A stretch of DNA of 14,411 nt, from positions 1 to 14,411 of the forward strand of contig CAJMLO010000030.1 in the NCBI GenBank assembly GCA_905214245.1, read 5' to 3'. Each line of letters starts with the position of its first letter. Positions within the stretch are counted from its first letter, which is position 1. The position numbers and the translations under genes are program-made. This document shows positions 1 through 6,846 of this stretch, piece after piece. The notes below the pieces were generated by a model. That model did not search any database. It worked only from the letters and a program-made list of their open reading frames with translations, and had not been told where the DNA came from. Source of the DNA: an uncultured bacterium. Its GTDB lineage: Bacteria > Bacillota > Clostridia > TANB77 > CAG-508.

Positions 1-20
1 AAATATAATATAAAATTCAT
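1..20 (-). CDS. Start of an unidentified gene running off the left edge (partial)
   Basis: An ATG on the minus strand (fwd CAT at 18-20) is followed by an open frame reading M-N-F-I-L-Y before the window ends. A good Shine-Dalgarno, GAGGTGG (26-32), sits 5 nt upstream, and a sigma-A type promoter lies at 105-133, so a gene start is more likely than chance. Six codons cannot identify the product. The hydrophobic residues could begin a signal peptide or membrane helix, but that is a guess. The leader between promoter and ATG can fold so that it covers the ribosome binding site. Confidence 0.45.
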
Positions 21-25
21 AAACA

Positions 26-68
26 CCACCTCACTTTCTGGTAGCAATAACTATCTAAGATGAAGTGG
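26..68 (-). promoter_or_regulatory. Leader hairpin that would sequester the ribosome binding site of the left-edge gene
   Basis: On the minus strand CCACTTCAT (68-60) can pair with GTGAGGTGG (34-26), giving nine continuous pairs of which two are G-U. The 3' arm contains the whole Shine-Dalgarno GAGGTGG. The loop is about 25 nt and contains a small TAG/CTA complement. This is the geometry of a translation-controlling leader, for example a riboswitch, protein-binding or thermosensor element. I do not recognise a known riboswitch consensus. Confidence 0.35.
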
Positions 69-104
69 CAACACATATCTACTAGCTCATTTTCTATGTT
101 AATA

Positions 105-133
105 ACTATATAATAATTTGTAACAAAAATCAA
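105..133 (-). promoter_or_regulatory. Sigma-A type promoter for the left-edge gene
   Basis: On the minus strand there is a -35 box TTGATT (133-128), a 17-bp spacer and a -10 box TATAGT (110-105). Transcription would start near 98, giving a leader of about 75 nt before the ATG at 20. That is longer than most leaders in this window and leaves room for the hairpin at 26-68. Confidence 0.5.
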
Positions 134-143
134 GCGAACAAAT

Positions 144-171
144 AAAAAAACCGGGGTTAACCGGTTTTTTT
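144..171 (-). terminator. Bidirectional rho-independent terminator after the HExxH gene
   Basis: The A-tract plus CCGG (144-154) pairs with CCGG plus the T-tract (161-171), giving an 11-bp stem around the loop GGTTAA. A/T runs on both flanks let it work on either strand. It ends the minus-strand gene, whose TAA stop (170-172) overlaps the foot of the stem. It also shields the left-edge promoter. Confidence 0.85.
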
Positions 172-1243
172 ATTGTAATTCTATTCTTGCTCCAAGAAGA
201 GCTTTTATTTTCCTAAAGAATATAGAAACTGTAGATTGACTTGATACAACAAGTTGTGTATTATTCATAATATTTTCATATTTATTATCTAAATCTACCA
301 TTTTATTAATATAAAAATCATTGAAATTAGAGTAGTTTTCTGTTATTCCAATGTAATTTTTATAATTATATAATCTAAAACGATATGAATCTATATCTGC
401 AGTTGTGCTAATACGCAAAAATTGTGTGTTAAAGTATGAAGTATAGATTAAATCTTGTGTATTAAAATAAATTTCCTTAATCTTTGCTTTTAACTTTGAT
501 ATTTTTCTAGCAACTTTTTGAGCTTTCATACCTTCACAATTATCTTGAACAAGTTTATTGTTTAGCTTTATAATTTTTTCTTCATAGTTCATTATCTTAT
601 CTAAATTATCTTCGACCTTTATTAAAGCGATATCACCACAAAGATCACTAAATCTATCTTTAAATAAACTTGTGCCATAAAATGTACTATCAAAAAGATA
701 TTCTTCACCTGTTACGTATGCCATTTGTGCAACTAAATTACACAAAAGTGGGTAGTAAGCGGGGCTATTTGTTGGAAGTGAGATTTCATAGTATTTAACA
801 ATTTCTTGTCTATGGTTTAATGCTTTAGAAGCCATAAATTGAACAGCTCCTTCATTAAGGGCAAGTCCTTGGATTTTTAAATCTCCAAAATCACAAAGTC
901 CAAGTTTTACAAGATTACCTTTTTTATCTTTTATTTCTTGCAAATAATGTATAAATTCATGTACTGCAAATTTTTCTAATTCATTTACTGAAATTCCAGA
1001 TTTGAAATAGATAGATGAATTTTTATAAAAATAATTTGCTTCTGCAAATCCATCTGGCATTTCTGCAATATACATTGGTATTCTGGATAGTGCAATAAAA
1101 AGATTATGAAAAATAAAGTTTTGCTCTGTAAAAGTGCTGCATATTTTTTCTGCAACATCGTGAGCTAGAGTATTTACACTTAATGTATCTAAAGCTCGTA
1201 TTACTTTAATTCCATCTTTTTTTAAATCTGATTCGATACTCAT
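170..1243 (-). CDS. Putative cytoplasmic gluzincin-type metalloprotease, function unknown (357 aa)
   Basis: Not recognised as a named family. Residues 95-99 are HEFIH, a zincin HExxH motif, inside a helix AVHEFIHYLQE. Thirty-two residues after H99 comes ALNEGAVQFMA (E131), which resembles the NEG(L/A)xEY helix that supplies the third zinc ligand in peptidase MA-like gluzincins. The preceding segment (MPDGFAEANYFYKNSSIYF, about 62-80) looks like the edge strands that precede the HExxH helix in such enzymes. Residues about 209-262 are rich in charged residues and Leu/Ile and may form a coiled coil. The C-terminal tail (FFRKIKALLGARIEL) is amphipathic. I see no signal peptide or membrane segment, so a cytoplasmic location is inferred. 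An AAGGAGAA ribosome binding site at 1251-1258, 7 nt before the ATG, fixes the start. It lies downstream of leuS but has its own -10 box and an unusual repeat array upstream. Substrate and protease activity are unknown. Confidence 0.75.
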   Translation of the reverse strand: MSIESDLKKDGIKVIRALDTLSVNTLAHDVAEKICSTFTEQNFIFHNLFIALSRIPMYIAEMPDGFAEANYFYKNSSIYFKSGISVNELEKFAVHEFIHYLQEIKDKKGNLVKLGLCDFGDLKIQGLALNEGAVQFMASKALNHRQEIVKYYEISLPTNSPAYYPLLCNLVAQMAYVTGEEYLFDSTFYGTSLFKDRFSDLCGDIALIKVEDNLDKIMNYEEKIIKLNNKLVQDNCEGMKAQKVARKISKLKAKIKEIYFNTQDLIYTSYFNTQFLRISTTADIDSYRFRLYNYKNYIGITENYSNFNDFYINKMVDLDNKYENIMNNTQLVVSSQSTVSIFFRKIKALLGARIELQ

Positions 1244-1283
1244 ATATTGTTTCTCCTTAGTAATTCATATATCAACATTATAC

Positions 1284-1318
1284 AACATTTTTGTGATTTT
1301 TTGTGTTACAAAAATGTT
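1284..1318. repeat. Perfect 11-bp inverted repeat between leuS and the HExxH gene
   Basis: AACATTTTTGT (1284-1294) and ACAAAAATGTT (1308-1318) are exact complements separated by 13 nt. Neither strand has a T-tract directly after the stem, so it is not a standard terminator. It overlaps two of the direct repeats and sits next to the -10 box. It may be an operator or part of the leuS 3' end. Confidence 0.55.
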
Positions 1319-1347
1319 ACAGTTATATTACAAATATGTGACAAAAT
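1304..1347. repeat. Four 11-bp direct repeats with exact helical phasing (Pho-box-like)
   Basis: The plus-strand units are TGTTACAAAAA, TGTTACAGTTA, TATTACAAATA and TGTGACAAAAT, directly adjacent with an 11-bp period. All four share T at positions 1 and 3 and ACA at positions 5-7. On the minus strand, the coding strand of the gene downstream, they read TGTAA/TGTCA. Direct repeats of TTAACA-like or CTGTCA-like motifs at 11-bp spacing are how PhoP/PhoB-type OmpR-family regulators bind. Identifying the regulator is inference. Confidence 0.6.
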
Positions 1348-1351
1348 GGTT

Positions 1352-3775
1352 CTAACGAACTACAATATTATATATTTTGTTTTTAACATAAATTTCTTTT
1401 ACAACAGTTTTATCTTCCAATTGCTTTTGAACAGATTCATTTAAGTGTACCTTTTCTTTAACAGAGCTTTCATCTTCATCAAGTGATATTAAAACTGTTG
1501 CTTTTACTTTGCCATTTACTTGAACAGGAATTTGTATTTCATCATCTATTGTTTTGCTATTATCAAATGTAGGCCATGGAGTGTCTGCAATTGTTGTATC
1601 AGATAGTTTTGAGAATAATTCCTCTGTAATATGTGGAGCAAATGGATTTAATATTTGAAGTAATGTCTTGAATTCTGCTTTATTAATTTGTTTTTCTTTG
1701 TAAAATTCATTTACCATTGTCATAAATGTACTTATAGCTGTATTAAATTTCATTTCTTCTATATCTTCTGAAACTTTTTTGATTGCTTTATGCATCATTT
1801 TTTCAAATTTTGGAGAATATGAATCTCCATCTACAAGCATATCTTGCATATTCCATACACGGTCTAAGAATTTACCACATCCACGGATGCTATCCATTGA
1901 CCATGGTGCTGTTTGATCAAATGGTCCCATAAACATTTCATAAACACGGAATGTATCTGCTCCAAATTCAGCGACTATATCATCAGGGTTTATAACATTT
2001 CCTTTTGATTTAGACATTTTTTCACCATTTGTTCCTAGTATCATACCATGTGATGTACGTTTATGATATGGTTCTTTTGTTGGAACAACTCCGATATCAT
2101 ATAGGAATTTATGCCAAAATCTTGAGTATAGTAGATGAAGTGTTGTGTGTTCCATTCCACCATTATACCAATCTACAGGTGACCAATATTCTAATGCTTC
2201 TTTTGAAGCTAAAGCGTTATCATTGTGTGGGTCCATATATCTTAAATAATACCAAGAAGAACCAGCCCATTGAGGCATTGTATCTGTTTCTCTTTTAGCA
2301 TTTCCACCACAGCAAGGACAAGTTGTGTTAATCCAGCTATCTAATTTAGAAAGTGGAGATTCACCATTTTCACTTGGTTCATAGTCTTGAATTTCTGGTA
2401 GAACAAGAGGTAAATCTTCTTCTTTTAGTGGAACCCAACCACATTTGTCACAATGTACCATAGGGATTGGCTCACCCCAATAACGTTGTCTTGAAAATAC
2501 CCAATCACGTAATTTATAATTTACTTTCTTTTCTCCAATTCCTTTTTCTTCTAAGAATTCGATTATTTTCTTTTTAGCATCTGCAACAGATAAGCCGTTT
2601 AAGAAATCAGAATTTATAAGTACTCCATCTGCAACATCTGTAAATGCTTCTTTTGAAAGGTCACAACTAATTGTATCATCTTTTGGAGCAACTACTTGTA
2701 CCATTGGAATATTAAATTTTGTCGCAAATTCATAATCTCTTGTATCATGTGCAGGAACAGCCATAATAGCTCCTGTTCCATATGTTATTAATACATAATC
2801 TGAAACCCAAATTGGAATTTCTTTTCCATTTACAGGATTAATTGCTTTTAGACCTTTTATTTCAACACCTGATTTTTCTTTGTTTAATTCTGAACGTTCA
2901 AAATCAGATTTTAAAGCGGATTTATTTTTGTAATCTTTTACCTCATCCATATTTGTGATTTTGTCAGAATATTTTTCTATAAATGGATGCTCTGGAGCGA
3001 CAACCATATAAGTTGCACCAAATAGAGTGTCTGGTCTTGTTGTGTAAACTGTTAAACTATCATCTGTATTTGATAATTTAAACTTAACTTCAGCACCTTC
3101 ACTTCTACCAATCCAGTTTCTTTGTTGAGCCTTGATTTTATCAAGGTAATCAACATCATCTAAGTCATCAATTAATCTTTGAGCATACTCTGTTATTTTT
3201 AACATCCATTGGCTTTTCTCTTTTTGAACAACTGGACTTCCACATCTTTCACAAACACCATTTACAACTTCTTCATTTGCAAGACCAACCTTGCATCCTG
3301 TACAGAAGTTAATTGGCATTGTAGCTTTGTAGGCAAGTCCGTGTTTATATAATTGGATAAAAATCCACTGTGTCCATTTGTAGTAATTTGGATCTGTTGT
3401 ATTTATTTCTCTTGACCAATCAAAAGAAAATCCCAAAGATTTTAATTGCTCTTTAAAATGTGCAATATTTTTCTCTGTGGTAATTCTAGGGTGAATGTGA
3501 TTTTTTATTGCATAATTTTCTGCAGGAAGACCAAATGCATCAAAACCAATAGGGTATAAAACATTATATCCTTGCATTCTTCTTTTTCTTGCAATTATGT
3601 CAAGAGCTGTGTAGCTTCTAGGGTGTCCAACATGCAAACCTTGACCAGATGGATAAGGGAATTCTATTAACCCATACCATTTCTTTTTTGTATAATCATC
3701 TTGAGCATTAAAAGTACCTTCTGTGTACCATTTATTTTGCCATTTTTTTTCTACTGTTTTAAAATCGTAAGCCAT
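1352..3775 (-). CDS. leuS: Leucyl-tRNA synthetase
   Basis: Charges tRNA-Leu with leucine at the expense of ATP in the cytoplasm. It is a class I synthetase: the HIGH signature is HVGH (48-51) in PYPSGQGLHVGHPRSYT, and KMSKS is at 586-590 followed by GNVINPDD. A zinc-ribbon insert has C158-x2-C161 and C175-x2-C178. The CP1 editing domain shows the threonine-rich TTRPDTLFGATYMVV (245-259) and AVPAHDTRDYEF with the conserved Asp347. A second cysteine cluster is at 442, 445 and 486-489. The anticodon-binding helical domain and C-terminal domain (VQVNGKVK at 751-758) complete it. At 807 aa it is full length for bacterial LeuRS. The start is supported by AAAGGAT (3786-3792) upstream of the ATG and by the conserved N-terminus. 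It is monocistronic at its 5' end and divergent from adhE. No T-box leader is visible: the promoter lies only about 39 bp from the ATG. Confidence 0.98.
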   Translation of the reverse strand: MAYDFKTVEKKWQNKWYTEGTFNAQDDYTKKKWYGLIEFPYPSGQGLHVGHPRSYTALDIIARKRRMQGYNVLYPIGFDAFGLPAENYAIKNHIHPRITTEKNIAHFKEQLKSLGFSFDWSREINTTDPNYYKWTQWIFIQLYKHGLAYKATMPINFCTGCKVGLANEEVVNGVCERCGSPVVQKEKSQWMLKITEYAQRLIDDLDDVDYLDKIKAQQRNWIGRSEGAEVKFKLSNTDDSLTVYTTRPDTLFGATYMVVAPEHPFIEKYSDKITNMDEVKDYKNKSALKSDFERSELNKEKSGVEIKGLKAINPVNGKEIPIWVSDYVLITYGTGAIMAVPAHDTRDYEFATKFNIPMVQVVAPKDDTISCDLSKEAFTDVADGVLINSDFLNGLSVADAKKKIIEFLEEKGIGEKKVNYKLRDWVFSRQRYWGEPIPMVHCDKCGWVPLKEEDLPLVLPEIQDYEPSENGESPLSKLDSWINTTCPCCGGNAKRETDTMPQWAGSSWYYLRYMDPHNDNALASKEALEYWSPVDWYNGGMEHTTLHLLYSRFWHKFLYDIGVVPTKEPYHKRTSHGMILGTNGEKMSKSKGNVINPDDIVAEFGADTFRVYEMFMGPFDQTAPWSMDSIRGCGKFLDRVWNMQDMLVDGDSYSPKFEKMMHKAIKKVSEDIEEMKFNTAISTFMTMVNEFYKEKQINKAEFKTLLQILNPFAPHITEELFSKLSDTTIADTPWPTFDNSKTIDDEIQIPVQVNGKVKATVLISLDEDESSVKEKVHLNESVQKQLEDKTVVKEIYVKNKIYNIVVR

Positions 3776-3813
3776 AATAACTCAATCCTTTCGTCTAAAC
3801 ATTAATATTCAGT

Positions 3814-3842
3814 ATTATATAACATTTTTTCGCATAATTGAA
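3814..3842 (-). promoter_or_regulatory. Probable leuS promoter
   Basis: The minus-strand -10 box TATAAT (3819-3814) is perfect. The best -35 at 17 bp is TTCAAT (3842-3837), which is weak. The predicted leader is only about 30 nt. The position, between the minus-strand terminator at 3845-3893 and the leuS start, favours this as the leuS start site. Confidence 0.5.
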
Positions 3843-3844
3843 GG

Positions 3845-3893
3845 GAAAAATTAAAAAAAGTGGTACTTTTTGAGTCTGCCTAAAAAAGTACCA
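3845..3893 (-). terminator. Minus-strand intrinsic terminator upstream of the leuS promoter
   Basis: TGGTACTTTTT (3861-3871) and AAAAAGTACCA (3883-3893) form a perfect 11-bp stem with an 11-nt loop. Read on the minus strand, the stem is followed by AC and then T-rich DNA (TTTTTTTAATTTTT, 3858-3845), as in a rho-independent terminator. There is no annotated minus-strand gene immediately upstream: the next DNA is the adhE promoter. It may stop antisense transcripts leaving the adhE promoter region, end a short unannotated RNA, or attenuate a longer leuS transcript. Confidence 0.6.
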
Positions 3894-3936
3894 AGAAGAT
3901 TGTAAAAAATAGTGAAAAATTTGCGGTAGAAATTTC

Positions 3937-3964
3937 TTGACAATTATAATTTGTATTATATAAT
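3937..3964 (+). promoter_or_regulatory. Near-consensus promoter of adhE
   Basis: The boxes are TTGACA (3937-3942), a 16-bp spacer and TATAAT (3959-3964), the best consensus match in the window. Transcription would start near 3971. The leader contains AAAGGAG (3984-3990), 13 nt before the ATG, a slightly long spacing. I looked for a Rex-type TTGTTAA-N4-TTAACAA operator and did not find a convincing one. Confidence 0.8.
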
Positions 3965-4003
3965 TAATGTAATTAAATTGGACAAAGGAGAAACAAAAGA
4001 AAT

Positions 4004-6616
4004 ATGGCAAAAGATATAAGTGAAGAAGAATTAAATAGAATTCACAATATGGTTGATGAACTTATGATAAAGGCTAAAAAGGCTTCAGAAGAATATATGA
4101 AGCTTGATCAAGAGCAGGTAAATGATATTATAAAGGCTATGTCTATGGCAGGGCTTGAACATCATATGGAGCTTGCCAAAATGGCTGTAGAGGAAACTGG
4201 AAGAGGAATATACGAAGATAAGATAACTAAGAATATGTTTGCAACAGAGTATGTTTATCATAGTATTAAATATGATAAAACAGTTGGTGTAATTAACAAA
4301 AATGAGGAAGAAGGATATGAAGAAATTGCAGAGCCAGTTGGTATAATTGCGGGTGTAACCCCTGTTACAAATCCAACTTCAACAACAATGTTTAAATCAA
4401 TTATTGCTGCAAAAACTAGAAATGTTATAGTATTTGGATTTCACCCATCTGCTCAAAAATGTAGTGTACAAGCTGCGACATATTTAAGAGATGCTGCTAT
4501 TAAAGCGGGAGCTCCAGAAAATTGTATCTTATGGATAGAAGAGCCTTCTATTGAAGCTACAAAAGCTCTTATGAATCATCCTGCAGTTAATTTGATACTT
4601 GCAACTGGTGGAACTGGAATGGTTAAATCTGCATATTCATGCGGAAAACCTGCACTTGGTGTAGGTCCTGGCAATGTTCCATGCTATATAGATAAAACTG
4701 CAAAATTAAAAACATCTGTAAATGATTTGGTTATGTCTAAATCATTTGATAATGGTATGATTTGTGCTTCAGAGCAATCTGTTATTGTTGATAAAGATAT
4801 AAAGGACCAATTCGAATGGTTAATGAGAGAGGCTGGATGCTATTTTCTATCTGAAGATGAAACAAACAGACTTCGTTCAAAAATGTTTATAGAAGAAAAA
4901 GGTGAAGCTTTAAATTCAAGTATTGTTGGTAAAAGTCCATATGATATTGCAAAGCTTGCAGAAATAGATGTTCCAAAAGACACAAAGGTGCTTGTTTTAA
5001 AAGAAAATGGAGTTGGTATTGAATATCCATTTTCAAAGGAAAAATTAAGTCCTGTTTTAGCATACTATGTTGTAGACAATAGTGATGAGGGAATTGAACT
5101 TGCAGAAAAACTTATCGAGTTTGGTGGACTTGGACATTCTGCAGTTATTCATTCTGAAGATGATGAAACAATTCAAAAATTTTCTCAAAAAGTTAAGGTT
5201 GGAAGAATTATTGTAAATTCTCCTTCAACTCATGGTGCAATAGGTGACATATATAATACAAATATGCCATCACTTACACTTGGTTGTGGTACATTTGGTG
5301 GAAATTCAACAACAGCGAATGTGTCAAGTGTAAATTTGATAAATATAAAAAGGGTTGCAAAAAGGAGAGTAAATATGCAATGGTTTAAAGTTCCTGAAAA
5401 AATATATTTTGAAGCAGGTTCAATTGGTTATTTAGAAAAAATGCCAGAGATAACAAGAGCATTTATTGTAACAGATGAATCTATGGTTAAACTTGGATAT
5501 ATAGATAAAATATTATATCATCTAAGAAAAAGACGTGATTATGTACATTCTGAAATTTTTTCAGAAGTGGAGTCAGATCCATCATTTGAAACAATTGAAA
5601 AAGGTTTAAAGATGATGAATGAATTTAAGCCAGATGTAATAATTGCAGTAGGTGGAGGAAGCCCAATTGATGCTGCAAAAGGTATGTGGCTATTTTATGA
5701 ACACCCAGATGCTGATGTTGAGGGGTTAAAACTTAAATTTATGGACATTAGAAAACGTACATATAAATTTCCTAAATTGGGTACAAAGGCAAAAATGGTT
5801 GCAATTCCTACAACTTCAGGAACAGGTTCAGAGGTAACATCATTTGCTGTTCTTACTGATAAAAAGCTTAATAAAAAATATCCTTTAGCTGATTATGAAT
5901 TAACACCAGATGTTGCAATTGTTGATCCTGATTTAGTTATGAGTTTACCTAAGAAAATTACAGCAGATACTGGAATGGATGTTTTAACACATGCAATTGA
6001 AAGTTATGTTTCAAACATGGCTTCTGATTATACAGATGGCCTTGCAGAGAAAGCTTTGGAACTTGTATTTAAAAATATAAGAGAAGCATATAATCATGGA
6101 GACAACAAAACGGCAAGAGAGCATATGCATAATGCAAGTACAATAGCTGGAATGGCATTTACAAATGCGTTTTTAGGAGTTAACCATTCTTTAGCACATA
6201 AAATTGGTGCAGAATTTCATTTGGCACATGGTAGAATAAATGCAATTTTACTACCATATGTAATAAGATATAACAGTCAAATGCCTACAAAATTTGTATC
6301 TTTCCCTAAATATGAATATTTTATAGCTGACAAGAAATATGCAGATTTAGCAAGAAGAATGAATTTCCCTGCATTTACAAATGAAGAGGGAGTATGGTCA
6401 TTAATTCACGAAATTCAAAAATTAAATGAGGATTTAGGAATAGAAAAATCATTTAAAGAAGCAGGTGTTGATGAACAAGAATTTTTAAGCAAGGTTGATA
6501 TGCTTGCAGATAGAGCATTTGAAGATCAATGTACAACAGCAAATCCAAGAGTACCACTTGTATCTGAGCTAAAACAAATATTAATTGATAGCTACTATGG
6601 AAATGAGATTAAATAA
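4004..6616 (+). CDS. adhE: Bifunctional acetaldehyde-CoA / alcohol dehydrogenase
   Basis: Reduces acetyl-CoA to acetaldehyde and then to ethanol, using two NADH, in fermentation. AdhE proteins usually assemble into cytoplasmic spirosome filaments. The N-terminal aldehyde dehydrogenase domain (about 1-440) has the catalytic cysteine C254 in DNGMICASEQS, and the nucleotide-binding segments ATGGTGMVKSAY and GVGPGNVP. The C-terminal iron-dependent alcohol dehydrogenase domain (about 458-870) has VGGGSPIDAAKG (549-560) and PTTSGTGSE (602-610). Its iron ligands by family alignment are D659 and H663 (GMDVLTHAIE), H728 (GVNHSLAH) and H742 (LAHGRIN). At 870 aa it is full length, with every key residue present. 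It stands alone with its own promoter and terminator. An internal ribosome binding site and ATG mark the domain boundary. The upstream ribosome binding site is slightly distant, but no better start exists. Confidence 0.98.
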   Translation: MAKDISEEELNRIHNMVDELMIKAKKASEEYMKLDQEQVNDIIKAMSMAGLEHHMELAKMAVEETGRGIYEDKITKNMFATEYVYHSIKYDKTVGVINKNEEEGYEEIAEPVGIIAGVTPVTNPTSTTMFKSIIAAKTRNVIVFGFHPSAQKCSVQAATYLRDAAIKAGAPENCILWIEEPSIEATKALMNHPAVNLILATGGTGMVKSAYSCGKPALGVGPGNVPCYIDKTAKLKTSVNDLVMSKSFDNGMICASEQSVIVDKDIKDQFEWLMREAGCYFLSEDETNRLRSKMFIEEKGEALNSSIVGKSPYDIAKLAEIDVPKDTKVLVLKENGVGIEYPFSKEKLSPVLAYYVVDNSDEGIELAEKLIEFGGLGHSAVIHSEDDETIQKFSQKVKVGRIIVNSPSTHGAIGDIYNTNMPSLTLGCGTFGGNSTTANVSSVNLINIKRVAKRRVNMQWFKVPEKIYFEAGSIGYLEKMPEITRAFIVTDESMVKLGYIDKILYHLRKRRDYVHSEIFSEVESDPSFETIEKGLKMMNEFKPDVIIAVGGGSPIDAAKGMWLFYEHPDADVEGLKLKFMDIRKRTYKFPKLGTKAKMVAIPTTSGTGSEVTSFAVLTDKKLNKKYPLADYELTPDVAIVDPDLVMSLPKKITADTGMDVLTHAIESYVSNMASDYTDGLAEKALELVFKNIREAYNHGDNKTAREHMHNASTIAGMAFTNAFLGVNHSLAHKIGAEFHLAHGRINAILLPYVIRYNSQMPTKFVSFPKYEYFIADKKYADLARRMNFPAFTNEEGVWSLIHEIQKLNEDLGIEKSFKEAGVDEQEFLSKVDMLADRAFEDQCTTANPRVPLVSELKQILIDSYYGNEIK
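5361..5377 (+). promoter_or_regulatory. Internal Shine-Dalgarno and ATG at the AdhE domain boundary
   Basis: AAAGGAG (5361-5367) lies 7 nt before an in-frame ATG (5375-5377) that encodes Met458 of AdhE. Spacing and sequence are better than those of the gene's own start. Translation from here would give a 413-residue protein that is just the iron alcohol dehydrogenase domain (MQWFKVPEKIYF...). The same bases encode the linker residues Lys-Arg-Arg-Val-Asn-Met, so codon constraint alone may explain the match. Confidence 0.35.
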
Positions 6617-6683
6617 GGTAATATAAATTGATAGATGATGTAATCTTGAAAATAAAAGAATAATGTTAGTTAATATTCTCTAA

Positions 6684-6713
6684 AAAAAGGATCCACAAAT
6701 GTGGGTCCTTTTT
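6684..6713 (+). terminator. adhE rho-independent terminator
   Basis: AAAAAGGATCCAC (6684-6696) pairs with GTGGGTCCTTTTT (6701-6713), giving 13 pairs with one G-U and an AAAT tetraloop. The stem ends in a T-run. It lies about 70 bp after the adhE stop. Confidence 0.88.
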
Positions 6714-6789
6714 CCTATACTAGGCCATTTCTCATTTCATAGTATATTAAATGCTACAATTGCTATTGCCTTTGAGATTTCATCCTTTT

Positions 6790-6810
6790 AGCCGAAAAAT
6801 CAAATCGGCT
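6790..6810. other. Short hairpin in the adhE-aspS convergent gap
   Basis: AGCCGA (6790-6795) and TCGGCT (6805-6810) are complementary with a 9-nt loop. It follows the aspS terminator on the minus strand and the adhE terminator on the plus strand. Only a short T-run follows on the plus strand, so it would be at best a backup terminator. The rest of the 6714-6789 gap shows no gene I can support. Confidence 0.4.
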
Positions 6811-6818
6811 TTGAATAA

Positions 6819-6839
6819 AAGGCGACCTAAAGTCGCCTT
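6819..6839 (-). terminator. aspS rho-independent terminator
   Basis: AAGGCGAC (6819-6826) pairs with GTCGCCTT (6832-6839) around a 5-nt loop. On the minus strand the stem is followed by TTTTATT. It lies 7 bp after the aspS stop codon. Confidence 0.88.
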
Positions 6840-6846
6840 GTTTTGG

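Larger units (their letters stand above)
1277..1347 (-). promoter_or_regulatory. Probable activator-dependent promoter of the HExxH gene with upstream repeat array
   Basis: A perfect -10 box TATAAT lies on the minus strand at 1282-1277, about 34 bp before the ATG. The -35 position (about 1300-1305) reads CACAAA and is poor. Immediately upstream are the four phased repeats at 1304-1347, occupying roughly -34 to -77. A strong -10, a weak -35 and a phased repeat array together suggest control by a winged-helix response regulator or similar activator. The regulator itself is not in the window. Confidence 0.5.

Noticed and set aside
3776..4003. Possible T-box riboswitch in front of leuS
   Set aside because: The leader from the likely promoter is about 30 nt, and even the full gap lacks the conserved T-box sequence and stem I architecture. 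Only a GGTAC/GTACC terminator hairpin is present.
3937..4003. Rex-type redox operator at the adhE promoter
   Set aside because: The best candidate (from 3951, TTGTATTATATAATTAAT) matches only the first half of the TTGTTAA-N4-TTAACAA pattern.
3795..4010. Minus-strand 71-codon open frame covering the adhE promoter
   Set aside because: It starts inside adhE, has no ribosome binding site, overlaps a strong promoter and terminator hairpin, and has low-complexity AT-derived composition.
6720..6790. Minus-strand open stretch reading D-E-I-S-K-A-I-A-I-V-A-F-N-I-L then stop, possible pseudogene remnant
   Set aside because: Only about 16 codons lie between stops, with no start codon in frame and no ribosome binding site for it. 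I cannot match it to a family, so chance is as likely.
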